Shown: positions 1 through 11,804 of the stretch, piece by piece
Numbering within the stretch: the stretch's first letter is position 1
Layout of the letters: every line of letters starts with the position of its first letter
NCBI RefSeq assembly: GCF_905475345.1
Contig: NC_066595.1
Span: forward strand, 1,810,001 to 1,874,000
Source: Vespula vulgaris
Taxonomy: Eukaryota > Arthropoda > Insecta > Hymenoptera > Vespidae
DNA length: 64,000 bases
Reading direction: 5' to 3'
Program-made: the position numbers and the translations under genes
The notes under the pieces: generated by a model
What the model was told of the DNA's origin: nothing
The model's database searches: none
The model's input: the letters and a program-made list of their open reading frames with translations, nothing else

Positions 1-992
1 CTACGTCCAACGATCCTTCACGTTGTTACATATTCTTCGTAATAAACACGAATCTATGGGGGAGGGAAAAAAAACGAACAACGTACGAATAAACGTCTTC
101 GAGAAAAATAAAACAGATAACACTGTTTTAAGTATATTACAAAAATTTCGTCGTTTCAATCGTTCATTCGATTATTAACATTGTTAATATGGATTTGAAA
201 AGATCAAAGTCTCTAAGAGAATTGGTGGTTGATGGAAAAATGATTATTTATATCTCGTATCTATGTATAAACAATATTATATTAAAAGTCTCGCGATGAA
301 AAATTCCATCGATGATTATCGATCTAATTATCGATTGTTAACGGGACTTGGTTCGATTGTTAAATAAAGTTAGAAAATAATTTATGAAATATTAGGCATA
401 ATGAAGAAATTTCGTAACAGTTGTAAAACTTTTCTTTCGCTTTCCTTCCTCCCCCACGTTTCGTTTGCGTTAAATTCTATCTGAATTCAGGCCACGTAGG
501 GCTAAGAGTTTCCGCTGGACGTCACACGCATCCTCCTTCCTCTCTTTAAACGCGACTGACGCGAGCACGAAGAAAGAAACGCGGTAGCGCATATCCACGT
601 ACGACTTTTATGCGCTTCGCCTTTGTGAGTGAATGTGTGTAGTGTTCGTGAATGACGCGTATTCCGACGATTTAATCGTTCAAGAAACCCATGGAATTTT
701 TTATCAACATATTTTTATATATACAAATTATCTATCTTTATATATATATATATTGCATGTATAATTAATAAATGTATAATATATAAATTATATATTAAAT
801 ATATATATATAATTTCTATATTTATAAGCATATATATAATTAATAAATATATAACATATATATATATATCAAATATTTGAAAAAATTAGAAATAGTATAG
901 CTATGCATTTACACGAACGATATAATAAATAAATAAATCAATCGATAATTAATCGATTAATTAATTGTTATAGAATATTAATTAATACTGAC
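1..992. other. Non-coding left flank, probably inside the pigs gene
   Basis: No coding exon is recognisable on either strand. Positions about 480-660 form a relatively GC/CpG-rich island, which could be an alternative promoter or regulatory block. Positions 700-985 are AT-rich and made of TA runs plus a segment duplicated at about 1810-2040. Because the pigs exon at 993-1163 ends in a splice donor facing left, this stretch is presumably pigs intron. Confidence 0.5.
776..985. repeat. AT-rich segment, left copy of a flanking duplication
   Basis: This segment closely matches 1812-2040 in the same orientation, including the shared strings ATATTTGAAAAAATTAGAAA and GCTATGCATTTAC and the long tail ending in ATTGTTATAGAATATTAA. 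The two copies flank the pigs first coding exon. The left copy ends only a few bases from that exon's splice donor. Confidence 0.75.
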
Positions 993-1182
993 TTTGCATA
1001 ATGCCACGCCAGTGTCCAATCGATCCATAAAATTGTCAACATTGATTCTAAGTTCCGGATAAAGTGCATTCAACCATTCGGCCAAGTCCTCCTTCATCGC
1101 GACCAAATACTCCTCTGAAGATTTGAAAGGCCTGTAAGGCCTGGCTTCCAGTAGTACCGCCATGATCGATGATTCTTACGAT
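993..1182 (-). CDS. pigs: GAS2-like protein (pickled eggs homologue), first coding exon, partial
   Basis: This is the first coding exon of a GAS2-family actin/microtubule crosslinker; the rest of the gene lies beyond the left edge. Translation from the ATG at 1163 gives 57 residues containing RPFKSSEEYLVAMKEDLAEW and the start of a calponin-homology domain (LYPELRINVDNFMDRLDTGVALCK), which I recognise from GAS2L proteins. The exon ends at 993 before a GTCAGT donor; read-through meets a stop soon after, so splicing is required. A TTTCAG acceptor places 19 bases of 5' UTR (1182-1164) in the same exon, so the promoter is further right. Only the N-terminal part of the CH domain is present; the C-terminal GAR domain expected for the family cannot be checked here. 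Confidence 0.85.
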
Positions 1183-1571
1183 CTGAAAGAACAAATTCAC
1201 GTTCGTGAATCGGTAAAAAATGTATGTTATTAATAAATTATATCGATATTACTCGAATTCTTAAAACGAACGAACGAAATATCTCTATTGAATTATTGAA
1301 CAAACGTTTTTAATACTTTCGAAAAGCTTTCGAAATATCAGATAGACGAGACCAAAGCTTATAGTCGAACTATTCGAAGAAGTATATAACATACGATCGT
1401 ATCCTATTAAATAATTCACGATCGATCGATCGAAACTAAACTGTGTCGTGTCAGTCGTTAAAATATCCCCCAACTCAATTATTTGCTCCCACCTACTATC
1501 TCTTCCAAACGTGTGACGATTGACGGATATTCTAAATAATCTATAAATAAGCCAACATTTGCAAGACAATA

Positions 1572-1576
<5 letters not shown>

Positions 1577-1618
<42 letters not shown>
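1577..1618. repeat. (TA)n microsatellite
   Basis: About 21 uninterrupted TA units, adjacent to the imperfect inverted-repeat element that follows. Confidence 0.95.
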
Positions 1619-1620
<2 letters not shown>

Positions 1621-1631
1621 GTGCAAAAAGT

Positions 1632-1797
1632 GGACCAAAAGCTTTTATGATGATTTTAAAAATCTCTCTCTTTTACTCTTCGAGATTTAAAAAAAGAAAA
1701 ATTAGAAACTTTAATTCAATGTGAAGAACAAAATTATTCTAAAAAGTCTCGATAAAGATCAATTAATTTTTTTTAAATCACCTGAAAGCTTTTGACC
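1632..1797. mobile_element. Short inverted-repeat (MITE-like) element, degenerate
   Basis: The left arm (about 1632-1661, containing CCAAAAGCTTTTATGATGAT) and the right arm (about 1771-1797, containing CACCTGAAAGCTTTTGACC) are inverted copies over roughly 26 bases with a few mismatches and gaps. The interior is AT-rich and non-coding. The outer ends are too diverged to define a target-site duplication, so this is a probable, not proven, non-autonomous DNA transposon relic. Confidence 0.45.
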
Positions 1798-1811
1798 TGC
1801 CCCGTAAATCT

Positions 1812-2040
1812 ATATAATACATATAAATTATGTATTAAATATATATATATATAATTTCTATCTTTATAAACATATATATAATTAATAAATATATAATATA
1901 ATTATTAATAAATATATAACATAAATATATAAAATATTTGAAAAAATTAGAAATAGCATTGCTATGCATTTACGCGAACGATATAATAAATAAATCAATC
2001 AATCAATAATTAATTGATTAATTAATTGTTATAGAATATT
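1812..2040. repeat. AT-rich segment, right copy of the flanking duplication
   Basis: Same-orientation copy of 776-985. This copy is itself bracketed by two similar blocks, GACCTGCCCCGTAAATCTAT at 1794 and GACCTACTCTATAAATCTAT at 2051, suggesting the repeated unit is slightly longer than the matched part. Confidence 0.75.
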
Positions 2041-2072
2041 AAAAATTGTTGACCTACTCTATAAATCTATAT

Positions 2073-2083
<11 letters not shown>

Positions 2084-2106
<23 letters not shown>
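2084..2106. repeat. (TG)n microsatellite
   Basis: A run of about 11 TG units following a short TA run. Confidence 0.9.
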
Positions 2107-3758
2107 CGTGAACACATACAACTCATACAACAAACACAAATGTGGGAAAAATCGTCGAGGAAATTTTTGCCTCGTTAAAGCACCGGTTCTGGCAACCCTA
2201 ACAAAACCGAAGCGAGACAGCAAAATCGTTTTCAAACGTAATTCGAATCCGCTTGCCTGTCACGGTTAGTATTGTCGTATCGTGCAAATATCTATATGGA
2301 TAGTGGGCTCCTAAACTAGTCGCATATAAATCTCCATCACTCGTATTGTGCGTTAATGCACCCATATAACATGATATATCATTCTTTCCTTTGGCAATGG
2401 AGTGCTTAGGTGAAATGATTTTTCGTTTCATTATGGGCTACCATTTTTGGACGGCATTTAAGTGAGCAACCGTTTGCAAACGACTACTACTGTCACGTAT
2501 AAAAATGAGAGAATTATATATACACAAACACACACACACACATATATATATATATCATCTAGTCCAAGTTTTGTAACCGATCAAGTTCCTAACTCGTTAT
2601 GCAAAGTCCTTCTATCCGATGCAAATCTCGTTATTCAGACCGGAAAATCATATACATATATATATATATGTATATGTGTGTGTATACATATATATCAAAA
2701 GTCCCCGTCAATATTTTAATTAACCCTTTTTGACCGACGTAGCTTCTCGTTTAACACGATACTATTAATATATACACACACATACACACACACATATATA
2801 TATTCAACGATACAGTGCTAAAATGAAATTTTTTTTTAATCGAACTCGACTTATATATTTGCAATTAATATAATAATAAAAGATTCAAAAATGTAACTTA
2901 ATATTTCGATGAGACTAAAGCATGAATATACGCACACATTGTAGATACGTATCTTAGTTTTTCGAAAGCTCCTTCGATCGAAAGGGCTAGACCGAAAAGT
3001 GTGCTTGAATGAGAGAGGAAGAAAAAAAGGAGAACGAAGGAAGAGACGATAACAAAGGATGAAAGAAAGAGACAGACAGAGAGGGAGAAAAAAAAATATT
3101 AGGGAATGGAAGAAGAAGAGAAAAAATGAAAAATGAAGAAAGAAACATAGTCACGTAGTGCGGTACAAAAGGAAAGAATCATAAAAGTTAGTAAAGAAAA
3201 AAGAGATAGAGAAAAGTCGAAGGAGAAAATCTAAACAGCGAGAGAGCGTGATACAACAACACCGATCTTGGATTACGTTTTACAAAAGGTGAATTGTAAA
3301 ATGTCACAGTTCTCGTGTTTCTCGGTGTTTCTTTCACGCGCGTGATTTATTTCTCAAAAGGTGGAAAAAGAGGAAATAAAAGAGAAGAAAAGAAAGGGAA
3401 ACCTGAAGAATACGAAGGAAAGATTAGAAACGATTTTCCTGCAAGGATGCAGAGACGCAGAAATGATTAGATAAAAATTGGAGACTTCGTTTCTTCGAAT
3501 CTTATGTCTCGTAGCAAACGTCGAAAAAACGAACTGATATATTTGCAACGAAAAAAAAAAAAAACAAGAATAGAAAGAAAAAAAAATTTAGGAAAAAAAA
3601 GTTTTATTCGAGGAAACGGACTCGTCATTTTGAAATCTCATAATGTTGAAGTTAGATCTACAGAAGTGCGTCCTTGAATGAATGAAAAATTATATTTTAT
3701 GTAATAAATAAAAAAAAAGATCGATAGTAATAAATGTATAAATAATAATAATAACGAT

Positions 3759-3759
3759 A

Positions 3760-3831
<72 letters not shown>
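3759..3831. repeat. (ACG)n trinucleotide array
   Basis: About 24 perfect ACG units, flanked on both sides by AAT/ATA trinucleotide runs (3740-3755 and 3834-3890). It gives long open frames in several registers, including a poly-Val frame on the minus strand, but nothing suggests it is translated. Confidence 0.95.
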
Positions 3832-3832
<1 letters not shown>

Positions 3833-3855
3833 TGATAATAATAAAAATAATATTA

Positions 3856-3888
<33 letters not shown>

Positions 3889-4148
3889 GTAATCAATTAG
3901 GAAACGATAAATCGATCTAGATTTATATATTTCTCTCGTAGAACGATTAATAAAGAATTATGTGATCGATTGTGAATTTGAAACGAGATAAAGTGGATTT
4001 CGCGATAGATCACCGCTGGATGTCGATATCTCGAATGGACGCGATAAAACGCGGCAATTCCTACGTATGTTAAATATGTACTTAGGTATGTAGGTGCTAG
4101 CTAGTTAATACACGAGAGAGATATTTCACCAATATTATTTTCGAAAGA

Positions 4149-4195
4149 GAAAGAGAGATAGATAGATAAATAGATAGAGAGAGAGAGAGAGAGAA

Positions 4196-4232
<37 letters not shown>

Positions 4233-4258
4233 GAGAAAGAGAGAGAGAGAAAGAGAAC
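4149..4258. repeat. (GATA)n/(GA)n compound microsatellite
   Basis: Interleaved GATA and GA runs, with about eight consecutive GATA units near 4198-4230. Confidence 0.95.
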
Positions 4259-5634
4259 AAAAAAATAAAAAAAAAAATAAAAGAAAGAAAGAAAAAAAAA
4301 GAAAGTAAGTTCGGAGTCGAGTGTTTCGCGCTTCCTGGTTTCTAAATTTATTTAACCGGCCCACTGGTATTTCATGCGCGAGAAGCTCGCTTCCTCGATC
4401 GCGATGTCGTGATAACGCGATCACAACAAGTCGTGTTATTTCAAATGAGAATAAAGAAAAAGAAAAGAGTGAGAAAAAAAGATTAATGAAATAAAAAAAA
4501 TTAAAAAATTAAAAGTGGAAAGAACGAAGATATGTTTCCTTTCATTCTTTCCTTCTACATAAATTATCGTCAACTTTTTTCTTCTTTTCTTTTTTTATTA
4601 TTATTATTATTATTCATAACAAAAAAATACAGGACAAGTCCGAAAGATTCTAGACGAGCGTAAAAGTTTCTCCAGATCATTTTAAAAATCGATTACTCTT
4701 TCTCGAAAGTTTTCTTTAGGTCAACTTTTTTTTATTGGATCGTCGAAGATTCTTTTTTTTCACCTAAGAACTTCCAGCTCAAACTTTATGTGTGTGTGTG
4801 TGTGTGTTTTCTAGTAATAAATTATTCTTTCTTTCTTCTACATTAATTTTCTACATTAATTTAACAAAGATGAAAAAAAAAAAGCCACACACGTACGTGC
4901 ACAAGCAGCGTACGTACGCACGCACATACGTAATACGAAATTGGTGAAGAAATCATCTCTTCCTAGTATTTAAATTCCAAAGACACGCCAATCACGTGAA
5001 TGTTCAGTATCCGCATCGTTTACGATCGTAAAACTTCTGCTTGCTAAAACGAAGAGAAAGTGAAATGACCGATTAAAGAACGCCTATACCTATATACTGT
5101 GAAATCCCACGCTTGTTAATATTCAGAAGGATGCGACGTATCTATCTATATCTCTCTCGCTCTCTAAAAATTAATCGAAAAATCCGAATCCTTGGTAAAG
5201 CGTAATTCTAAAAAAAAAAAAAGAAAAAAAGAGAGAGAGAGAAAGCAAAGAATAAACTAATTTACTTAAAAGAAATAGATAAATAAATAAAAAAGAACGA
5301 AAAAAAATAAAAGGTTTTGTATCGGAAATAAAAATAAACGAGTAAAAGGAAAAAAAAAAAAAGAAAAAATTAATTGACGTTACGATACAACGAAAAATTT
5401 GGGAAATTTCGAAAGACCAAATGTTTCGTATCGATAATCGTATGCTAAAACGAGGCAGTTAGTTGTAGCTTCGTTGTTTCTCTTAAGAGGAAAGAGATTT
5501 ATGGACGATGGGTCCGTTGAATCGCGTGGCTTAATGGTATTAAAATGTCCTCTTAAGCCTGTAACGAGAATGAGAAGAAGAAGAAAAAGAATAGGAAGAT
5601 AGGGACGAGCACGAATAGACTAAGAAGTAAACGA

Positions 5635-5637
5635 GAA

Positions 5638-5684
<47 letters not shown>

Positions 5685-5685
5685 A

Positions 5686-5720
<35 letters not shown>
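5635..5720. repeat. (GA)n tract
   Basis: Long purine tract made almost wholly of GA with occasional GAAA interruptions. Confidence 0.95.
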
Positions 5721-5723
<3 letters not shown>

Positions 5724-6191
5724 TACTTGCTAATTTACGGCTAAGCAGTCGGCCGTTATCATCACATGGATTAACTTAACAGCAAAACTGAACGAAACGA
5801 GTTACTAAATTAGCTGCGTTAAACGTGTCGTTTGTAACTACGAAATATTCTTTGTAATAAGACATCGAACAATTTACTTTTACATATAAATACATACTCT
5901 CGATTTTTCTAAATTTTTAATATATAACAGAATGGTGGATTCAACACTTCTTAAAAATTAATTACACTTTTTTCACGCGTGTCTTTGAATAATTTTTTGT
6001 TTCGCAGATTATAAAATTACACTAAGCTTAATAACTTTTGGAACAAGCTAAAATTTTTTAATTCGACTTTGTATAATCTAATGATAAAATAATAATATAA
6101 GAATAAACAAAACAAATCAATCTATCGGAAAATTAATTTTTTTTTTAATTTATATTACAATATATATATTTTTTTCTTTTCGCTCCAAGTA

Positions 6192-6194
<3 letters not shown>

Positions 6195-6250
<56 letters not shown>
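6195..6250. repeat. (CT)n microsatellite
   Basis: A perfect run of about 28 CT units. Confidence 0.95.
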
Positions 6251-6253
<3 letters not shown>

Positions 6254-6445
6254 AATCCTGATTTATAAAACACTCCTCATTTAACAGAAACGATATTCGT
6301 GCTCGTAAAACTTAGCTGGCATTCTCTGCAATGACACTTTCTTATCCACCGATCGTACGTAAGCAGCGTACAAGTAAAACTCGAAGTACGTACTTTGTGT
6401 GCAAATTACATCGCGTACGTATACACATACACATACATAAAACAC

Positions 6446-6446
<1 letters not shown>

Positions 6447-6478
<32 letters not shown>
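6447..6478. repeat. (CA)n microsatellite
   Basis: About 16 CA units followed by a short (GTAT)n run. Confidence 0.95.
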
Positions 6479-6479
<1 letters not shown>

Positions 6480-7257
6480 GTATGTATGTATGTATAAATG
6501 TATATATAAGAGACATACACAGAGAAGAGAAAAGGATGCTTGGAACGCTTTTAAACGACACTCGTGTAATAAACGTCTACTTTATCCTACATGCGTATCT
6601 AAAGAACAAGAGAGTCTCGAGATAATCGAGATTCGACCATACCAAACTCTATCCTGACCAAGTAATAACTAACTATAGTTCTCTCAAGACGTTGTTGAAG
6701 ACATTCACGCCAAGATTCTTCTCATTTTCTTTTCCATCTCCTTCGCACGTACAAGTTTATATATCCTTTCGTTAAAATCTGAATAATACTCTGAATCCAT
6801 TTATTTTTCTTTCTTTTCCTTTATTTCTTTTCTTTTTTTTTCTTTTCTTTTTTTTTTTACTATGCATATAATAATACAGTATTTTATATCAACGATTGCA
6901 GAACAATATTATCTAGTTGACTCTTAAAAATTCGACCATTACGTCTTTTTCGTAAGATATTTTAAACAAATTTTTCTTTCTTCCTTTTTTTTTGCAGATT
7001 GTAAAACTACAAGAGCCTGACTATTGAAAGCCTACAATAAAAAAATAAATAAATAAATAAAAAAGAAAGAAGTCTAAAAAAATTTTTTAAATCATTTACA
7101 AACTTCGAAGGAAGACGAACAACTCTCCAATTTGTATAAACCATGTACGTGTTATATTAATGACTCTAACACATATTAAATTAACTATCAATACTTTTTT
7201 GTAACTAAATTTGTAATTACTTAACTCTAATCGTTTCTTATATTGAAAGTTCACTTT

Positions 7258-7262
<5 letters not shown>

Positions 7263-7309
<47 letters not shown>
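7263..7309. repeat. (TA)n microsatellite
   Basis: About 23 uninterrupted TA units. Confidence 0.95.
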
Positions 7310-7312
<3 letters not shown>

Positions 7313-7933
7313 CATTTTTCTATTCCTCTGCTTTTACTTTATAATCGTCGAAGAAGGAAAGATTTTTCGCTAATTTACGAGGTGATTTAACCGTCTCGTT
7401 TACTATTTACGCGACTATATTGGATTAGATTTAGAACGATTAAAAGGGAGGAGAGCAACGAGATACGTACAGGGTGTCCCGTATAATAATAACAAGACGA
7501 TGAAATGAAATGTAGCGTCGAAACGAAACCGTTACAAGATAAATAATCGCCCCACAAAGTGTACACACACACACATACACACACACAAAATGAGTGCATT
7601 GTACGCGTGGGTAGAAGAAACATTATTACACGAGGTGTAATCCGTGCATTTACGAGACCACCACCTCCTCCACCTCCTCCTCCCCTCCTTTTTCTTCTCC
7701 ACCTTCTATAATTTTCAATTCTCACCGACGAATTACGTCTACGTATTTACTTACTCACTCACTCATTCACTCACTCACTCATTTTTACTTACTTACTTAC
7801 TAGAATAAATATCTAGTCGTAACCAGAACCACGTAACAAACGTGATTGAATCAACGATTATCGCAATAAGTATAATTAACTTGGTACGTGTACAATGGAA
7901 TATAAACGATTAGCTATAAAAGATTATCGCATT

Positions 7934-7961
7934 TGATCGATCGAACCTTTGTTCGATCGAT
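7934..7961. repeat. 12-bp perfect inverted repeat with 4-nt loop
   Basis: GATCGATCGAAC, a CTTT loop and GTTCGATCGATC form a perfect hairpin; the arms extend a few bases further with one mismatch. Confidence 0.8.
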
Positions 7962-8136
7962 CGAATTAATAATAATAATGAAAATAATAATTCTTCTTTT
8001 AATGAAAAATTATCTGTCTATAGTTACTTGGAAAATGATTACTATATGACTTTATCATTCATCACATCGCTAATAACTGATTTACATATTTCTTTTGTCC
8101 TTGACTTTACTATAGTAACTTCTACCAAGCGATTTC

Positions 8137-8176
<40 letters not shown>

Positions 8177-9417
8177 ACCGTGCAATCGATATTTCATCCG
8201 TCCATTTATCCGTCCATCTAAACGCATTAGTATACTATCAACATGTGCATACCATTACTTCTACAAATATTCGAAACTTATGTACTTATGTACATTATAT
8301 ATATATATATATACACATACACAAACACAAATACAAAGAAAAAGAAAGAAAGAGAGAGAGAGAGAGTCTTGCGATATACCGTTACGAGATACGTGGCGCT
8401 CCTTTAAAGTATGCTCACGTAGGTAAACTTACGTTGCAGGCTACTATAGGAATGACTCGTGTGAAGGGCACCCACCTCTTTATATTCCGTCCCTTTTTCC
8501 TTCATGCACGTTGAATAATAAAACTTCGTTCGCGAGAACCTCGTGTTTCCGTGGAATCCATTTATTACAGAAATTAATTCCTTCTTGTTTTTCCAACGAA
8601 AAAAAAAAAAAATCGAAACGTACGATCAAAGTATAATAATATTTCTCGATATAACAATACTTGGAAAAACAAAAAAAAAAGGAAGACAAAGGGCCGAAGA
8701 CTGGACGGGCCAAAAATTTCTATGCGTTTTTTTCAAATCAATTACACCTTTACACTTGCGACAGAATAGTTTCGCAATGTGAAAAAATAAATTTAAAAAA
8801 AAAAAAAACAGAAAAAAAAGAAAATGAAAAGACTCAAATTTTGAGGAAGAAAAAAAAAGAAATAAATAAAAGTCGATGTAAAAAGTCTGAAGGATCATTG
8901 TAAAATTAAAAACTATTATCTCGTCAGTGTACCAATAAGAAAACTGAAGAATAATCATACGAAAGAGAAAACGAAATAGCAAAGTGCGTGAATCTCGAGC
9001 GATCGACTTGAGAACTTAGGGTGCAATTAATAGTCATTCGTCTCCCCCTCTCCCCCAACCCTAGCCCCTTTTACGGACCATTAGGTACCGACTATGTGAA
9101 TTTCTTTTCCCTTCGACACGAGGACGGATATCAGATTCTGCATAATTATTGGTAACGAAAGAAAAACACGACGTTATGGTTGCGGCTCGCGAGACGCGTT
9201 ACAATGTTCGTCCTATCGTTACGACAAAAAATATCAATGGATGATAAAGAGAAAGGAGGTGTTTTAAAAAGATAGAGACAGACAGATAGATCAGATTCTT
9301 AAGCTAAGTAATCATTCAAATTCTATAGAAACAAACTTACCGGAGTTTACTCTATCGAGCTCTACGGTAAGACGAAGAAAGAATCTTTGTTTTATACGAA
9401 ATTAGCATATAGCAGAA

Positions 9418-9420
9418 CGA

Positions 9421-9460
<40 letters not shown>

Positions 9461-9466
9461 AAGAGA
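9418..9466. repeat. (GAAA)n and (GA)n tract
   Basis: About eight GAAA units passing into GA units. Confidence 0.95.
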
Positions 9467-9943
9467 ATAAAATTTCTCGTCGATACGAATAATTAAGACG
9501 ATAGATCAATTAAAATTCATATGAATCTTTTTTCCTACAAATTCATTCGCAATTTCTATATTTTTCAATTTTCTTTATTAACAAAAAAAAATTGTAAAAA
9601 AAAGAATTATATATATATATATATGTCCGTTTCATCTAAAGACTAAAAAGTATTATTCCGAAGAACGAAATATATTACAGGGATAAAGTCTAGGTGGAAC
9701 ACGCGTAGGCTTTTTATCGGTTCAATCGGAAGAGCTCGTGTTATGCTCTTTTTGCATAATAATTTTACATTTGCGAGCCACGAGACTCGAAGAAAGAAGC
9801 CAATAAAATTTTCACCCTCTCGATACGAAAACTCTCATCCCCTTTATATTTCTCTCTCTCTCTCTCTCTCTTTCCCTCTTTCGTTGTAAGAGACTTTACG
9901 AATTCATTCATTCTCCCTCACGAACGAACAAAATGAACCTGTT

Positions 9944-9998
9944 TCGTCGTCGTCTGGCGTCGTCGGGCGTCGTCGGGCGTCGTCGAGCGTCGTCGGGC
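9944..9998. repeat. GC-rich nonamer minisatellite (GGCGTCGTC)n
   Basis: Four to five tandem copies of a 9-base unit, GGCGTCGTC with GAGCGTCGTC variants, stand out as GC-rich within AT-rich DNA. Because the unit is a multiple of three, both strands stay open across it; I do not treat those frames as genes. Confidence 0.85.
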
Positions 9999-11472
9999 AA
10001 TCGAGCGTCGCATGCAAATCGTGAATATCTGCTACGTTCGTAACACTCCTCGTCAAGATAAAAAGAGACGGAGAAAATCTGGTTCGTTCTAATAGAAAGA
10101 GAACCGATAGAAGGGAATCGAGGGAGCAAAAGAAGGAAACACGATATCTCGATTTTGTATACCAAGCTCGGCGTATATTATGGCCCGATAATGTCCGTAA
10201 CATTTCGCAAGTCGTTTATCATTATGTTATGGTCCGCTCGTAAATCTCCTTTCGAGTATGATTCGAGATTGATTAACCTTTTCCACCTACTTTTCTTCTT
10301 TTTTTTTCTTTCTTTCTTTTTTTCTTTTTTTTCCCTCTTTTTTTTTCTTCTTTTTCGTTAGCCCTCCAATCTTCACCCCCGATCGAGTTTTATATCCTTA
10401 TTTCTTTCTTTTTCTTTTCTTGGTTTTTTTTTTATTTTTTTTCTTTCTTTTACCTCTTCCTACAATTACTTGTAATTTATAAAAATGATCGAGTTTACGG
10501 ATTAAGGATTACGAATTAAGTAATGATAAATAAGTATAATAGAAAGGAAAAGAAAAGAAAAAATGATAGAGAAATGTAGGAAAAATGACGAGATGAAACA
10601 TCGAGTTTCCGAGCGACGTTTAATTGCAACGTGTAAATTACCGTAAAAAAGAAAGAGAGGAAAAACAAAGTAAAGAAAAGAAGAAAAAGAAACAGAAAAA
10701 TATCGTCGCACGCGCATTAAAACGTTGTGCTTGCTCGTTAAAACTCGTTTTTACGTAGATTACGTATCGCAATAAACGAAAAGCAAATTTTCTCGTGTAG
10801 GTTGAAATATCAAATTTCAAACTTTTCATATCGGAAGACGGGGAGCCGCGTAGTACCGCATAGTTTTCGTCTCTCTTTATATCGTCCAACGACTCTTTAA
10901 AAAAATGTTCTATACTTTTCCTATAGCCACGTATATATTTACGTACTCACACATACGTATCATACACTTACACATATATATGTATACATAACTCAAAGCT
11001 TTTCACGTATTTTCAAACAGAAAACTTACATGCAATGTACTGCAGCATATAAAAGATACACATACATACATACATACATATATATATACATATATGTACG
11101 TACATACGTATACCTCTCTTCCTATATAAACGAAAGAAGGGTTGAAAAAAGGAACAGAGATAAAAATGGAAGGAAGATAGAAAAACGGAAAGAAAAGAAG
11201 AAAAAGAGATAGAAATAGAAAGAAATAGACAGAGAGTGACTATAGTCGGTCTCGTTTTGTTCCCTTTCTTTTCTTTTTCTTTTTTTTTCGCGATGAGATG
11301 CGGCAAACGCATATCCACATGTGATTTATCTGCAAGTGCGAGAGTGTTCTCTATCCTTCTTTCGAAGACTGTAAGCATACATATGAATACATATATATAG
11401 ACACACACACACACACACATACACACACTCAGAGAGAAGCTGGCCAGGACTCAGCAGCTCGGACACGCGAGC

Positions 11473-11481
11473 GCGCCCCCT
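11473..11481 (-). promoter_or_regulatory. CTCF-like core motif
   Basis: GCGCCCCCTCGG (starting at 11473) resembles the reverse complement of the CTCF core (consensus form GCGCCCCCTNGTGG), matching through the CCCCCTNG part. It lies in a repeat-poor, GC-rich island (about 11430-11550) inside the presumed pigs intron. This is a single motif match and no more. Confidence 0.25.
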
Positions 11482-11564
11482 CGGAAGAAAATCTTGTGAA
11501 TGAGCAGGTTCTCCATTCACTTTTAAACGGAGTGTAGACTCGTAACGAGGCTCGACGCCTTCCA

Positions 11565-11596
<32 letters not shown>

Positions 11597-11761
11597 ACTC
11601 TCTCATTCTCTCTTATGATCCATACTATCTCTCTCTTTCTCTCTATCTCTCTATCTCTCTATCTCTCCGTTCCACACTCTTTCTCTTTCTCTCTTTCTAT
11701 CTTTCTTTCTCTTATTACCTATACTCTCTCTTTCTTTCTCATCCGTTAGATCGTTAAATCT

Positions 11762-11804
11762 GATCGATCGATCGATCGATCGATAGATAGATAGATAGAT
11801 AGAT
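11762..11804. repeat. (GATC)n-(GATA)n compound repeat
   Basis: About five self-complementary GATC units followed by about five GATA units. CT-rich microsatellite sequence occupies 11568-11740 just to the left. Confidence 0.95.

Noticed and set aside
3690..3896. Minus-strand frame with a run of Val residues
   Set aside because: Translation of the ACG array with AAT flanks; no family resemblance or splice context.
9904..10203. Two overlapping minus-strand frames with Asp/Pro/Thr repeats
   Set aside because: Both read the nonamer minisatellite; outside it there is no protein-like sequence.
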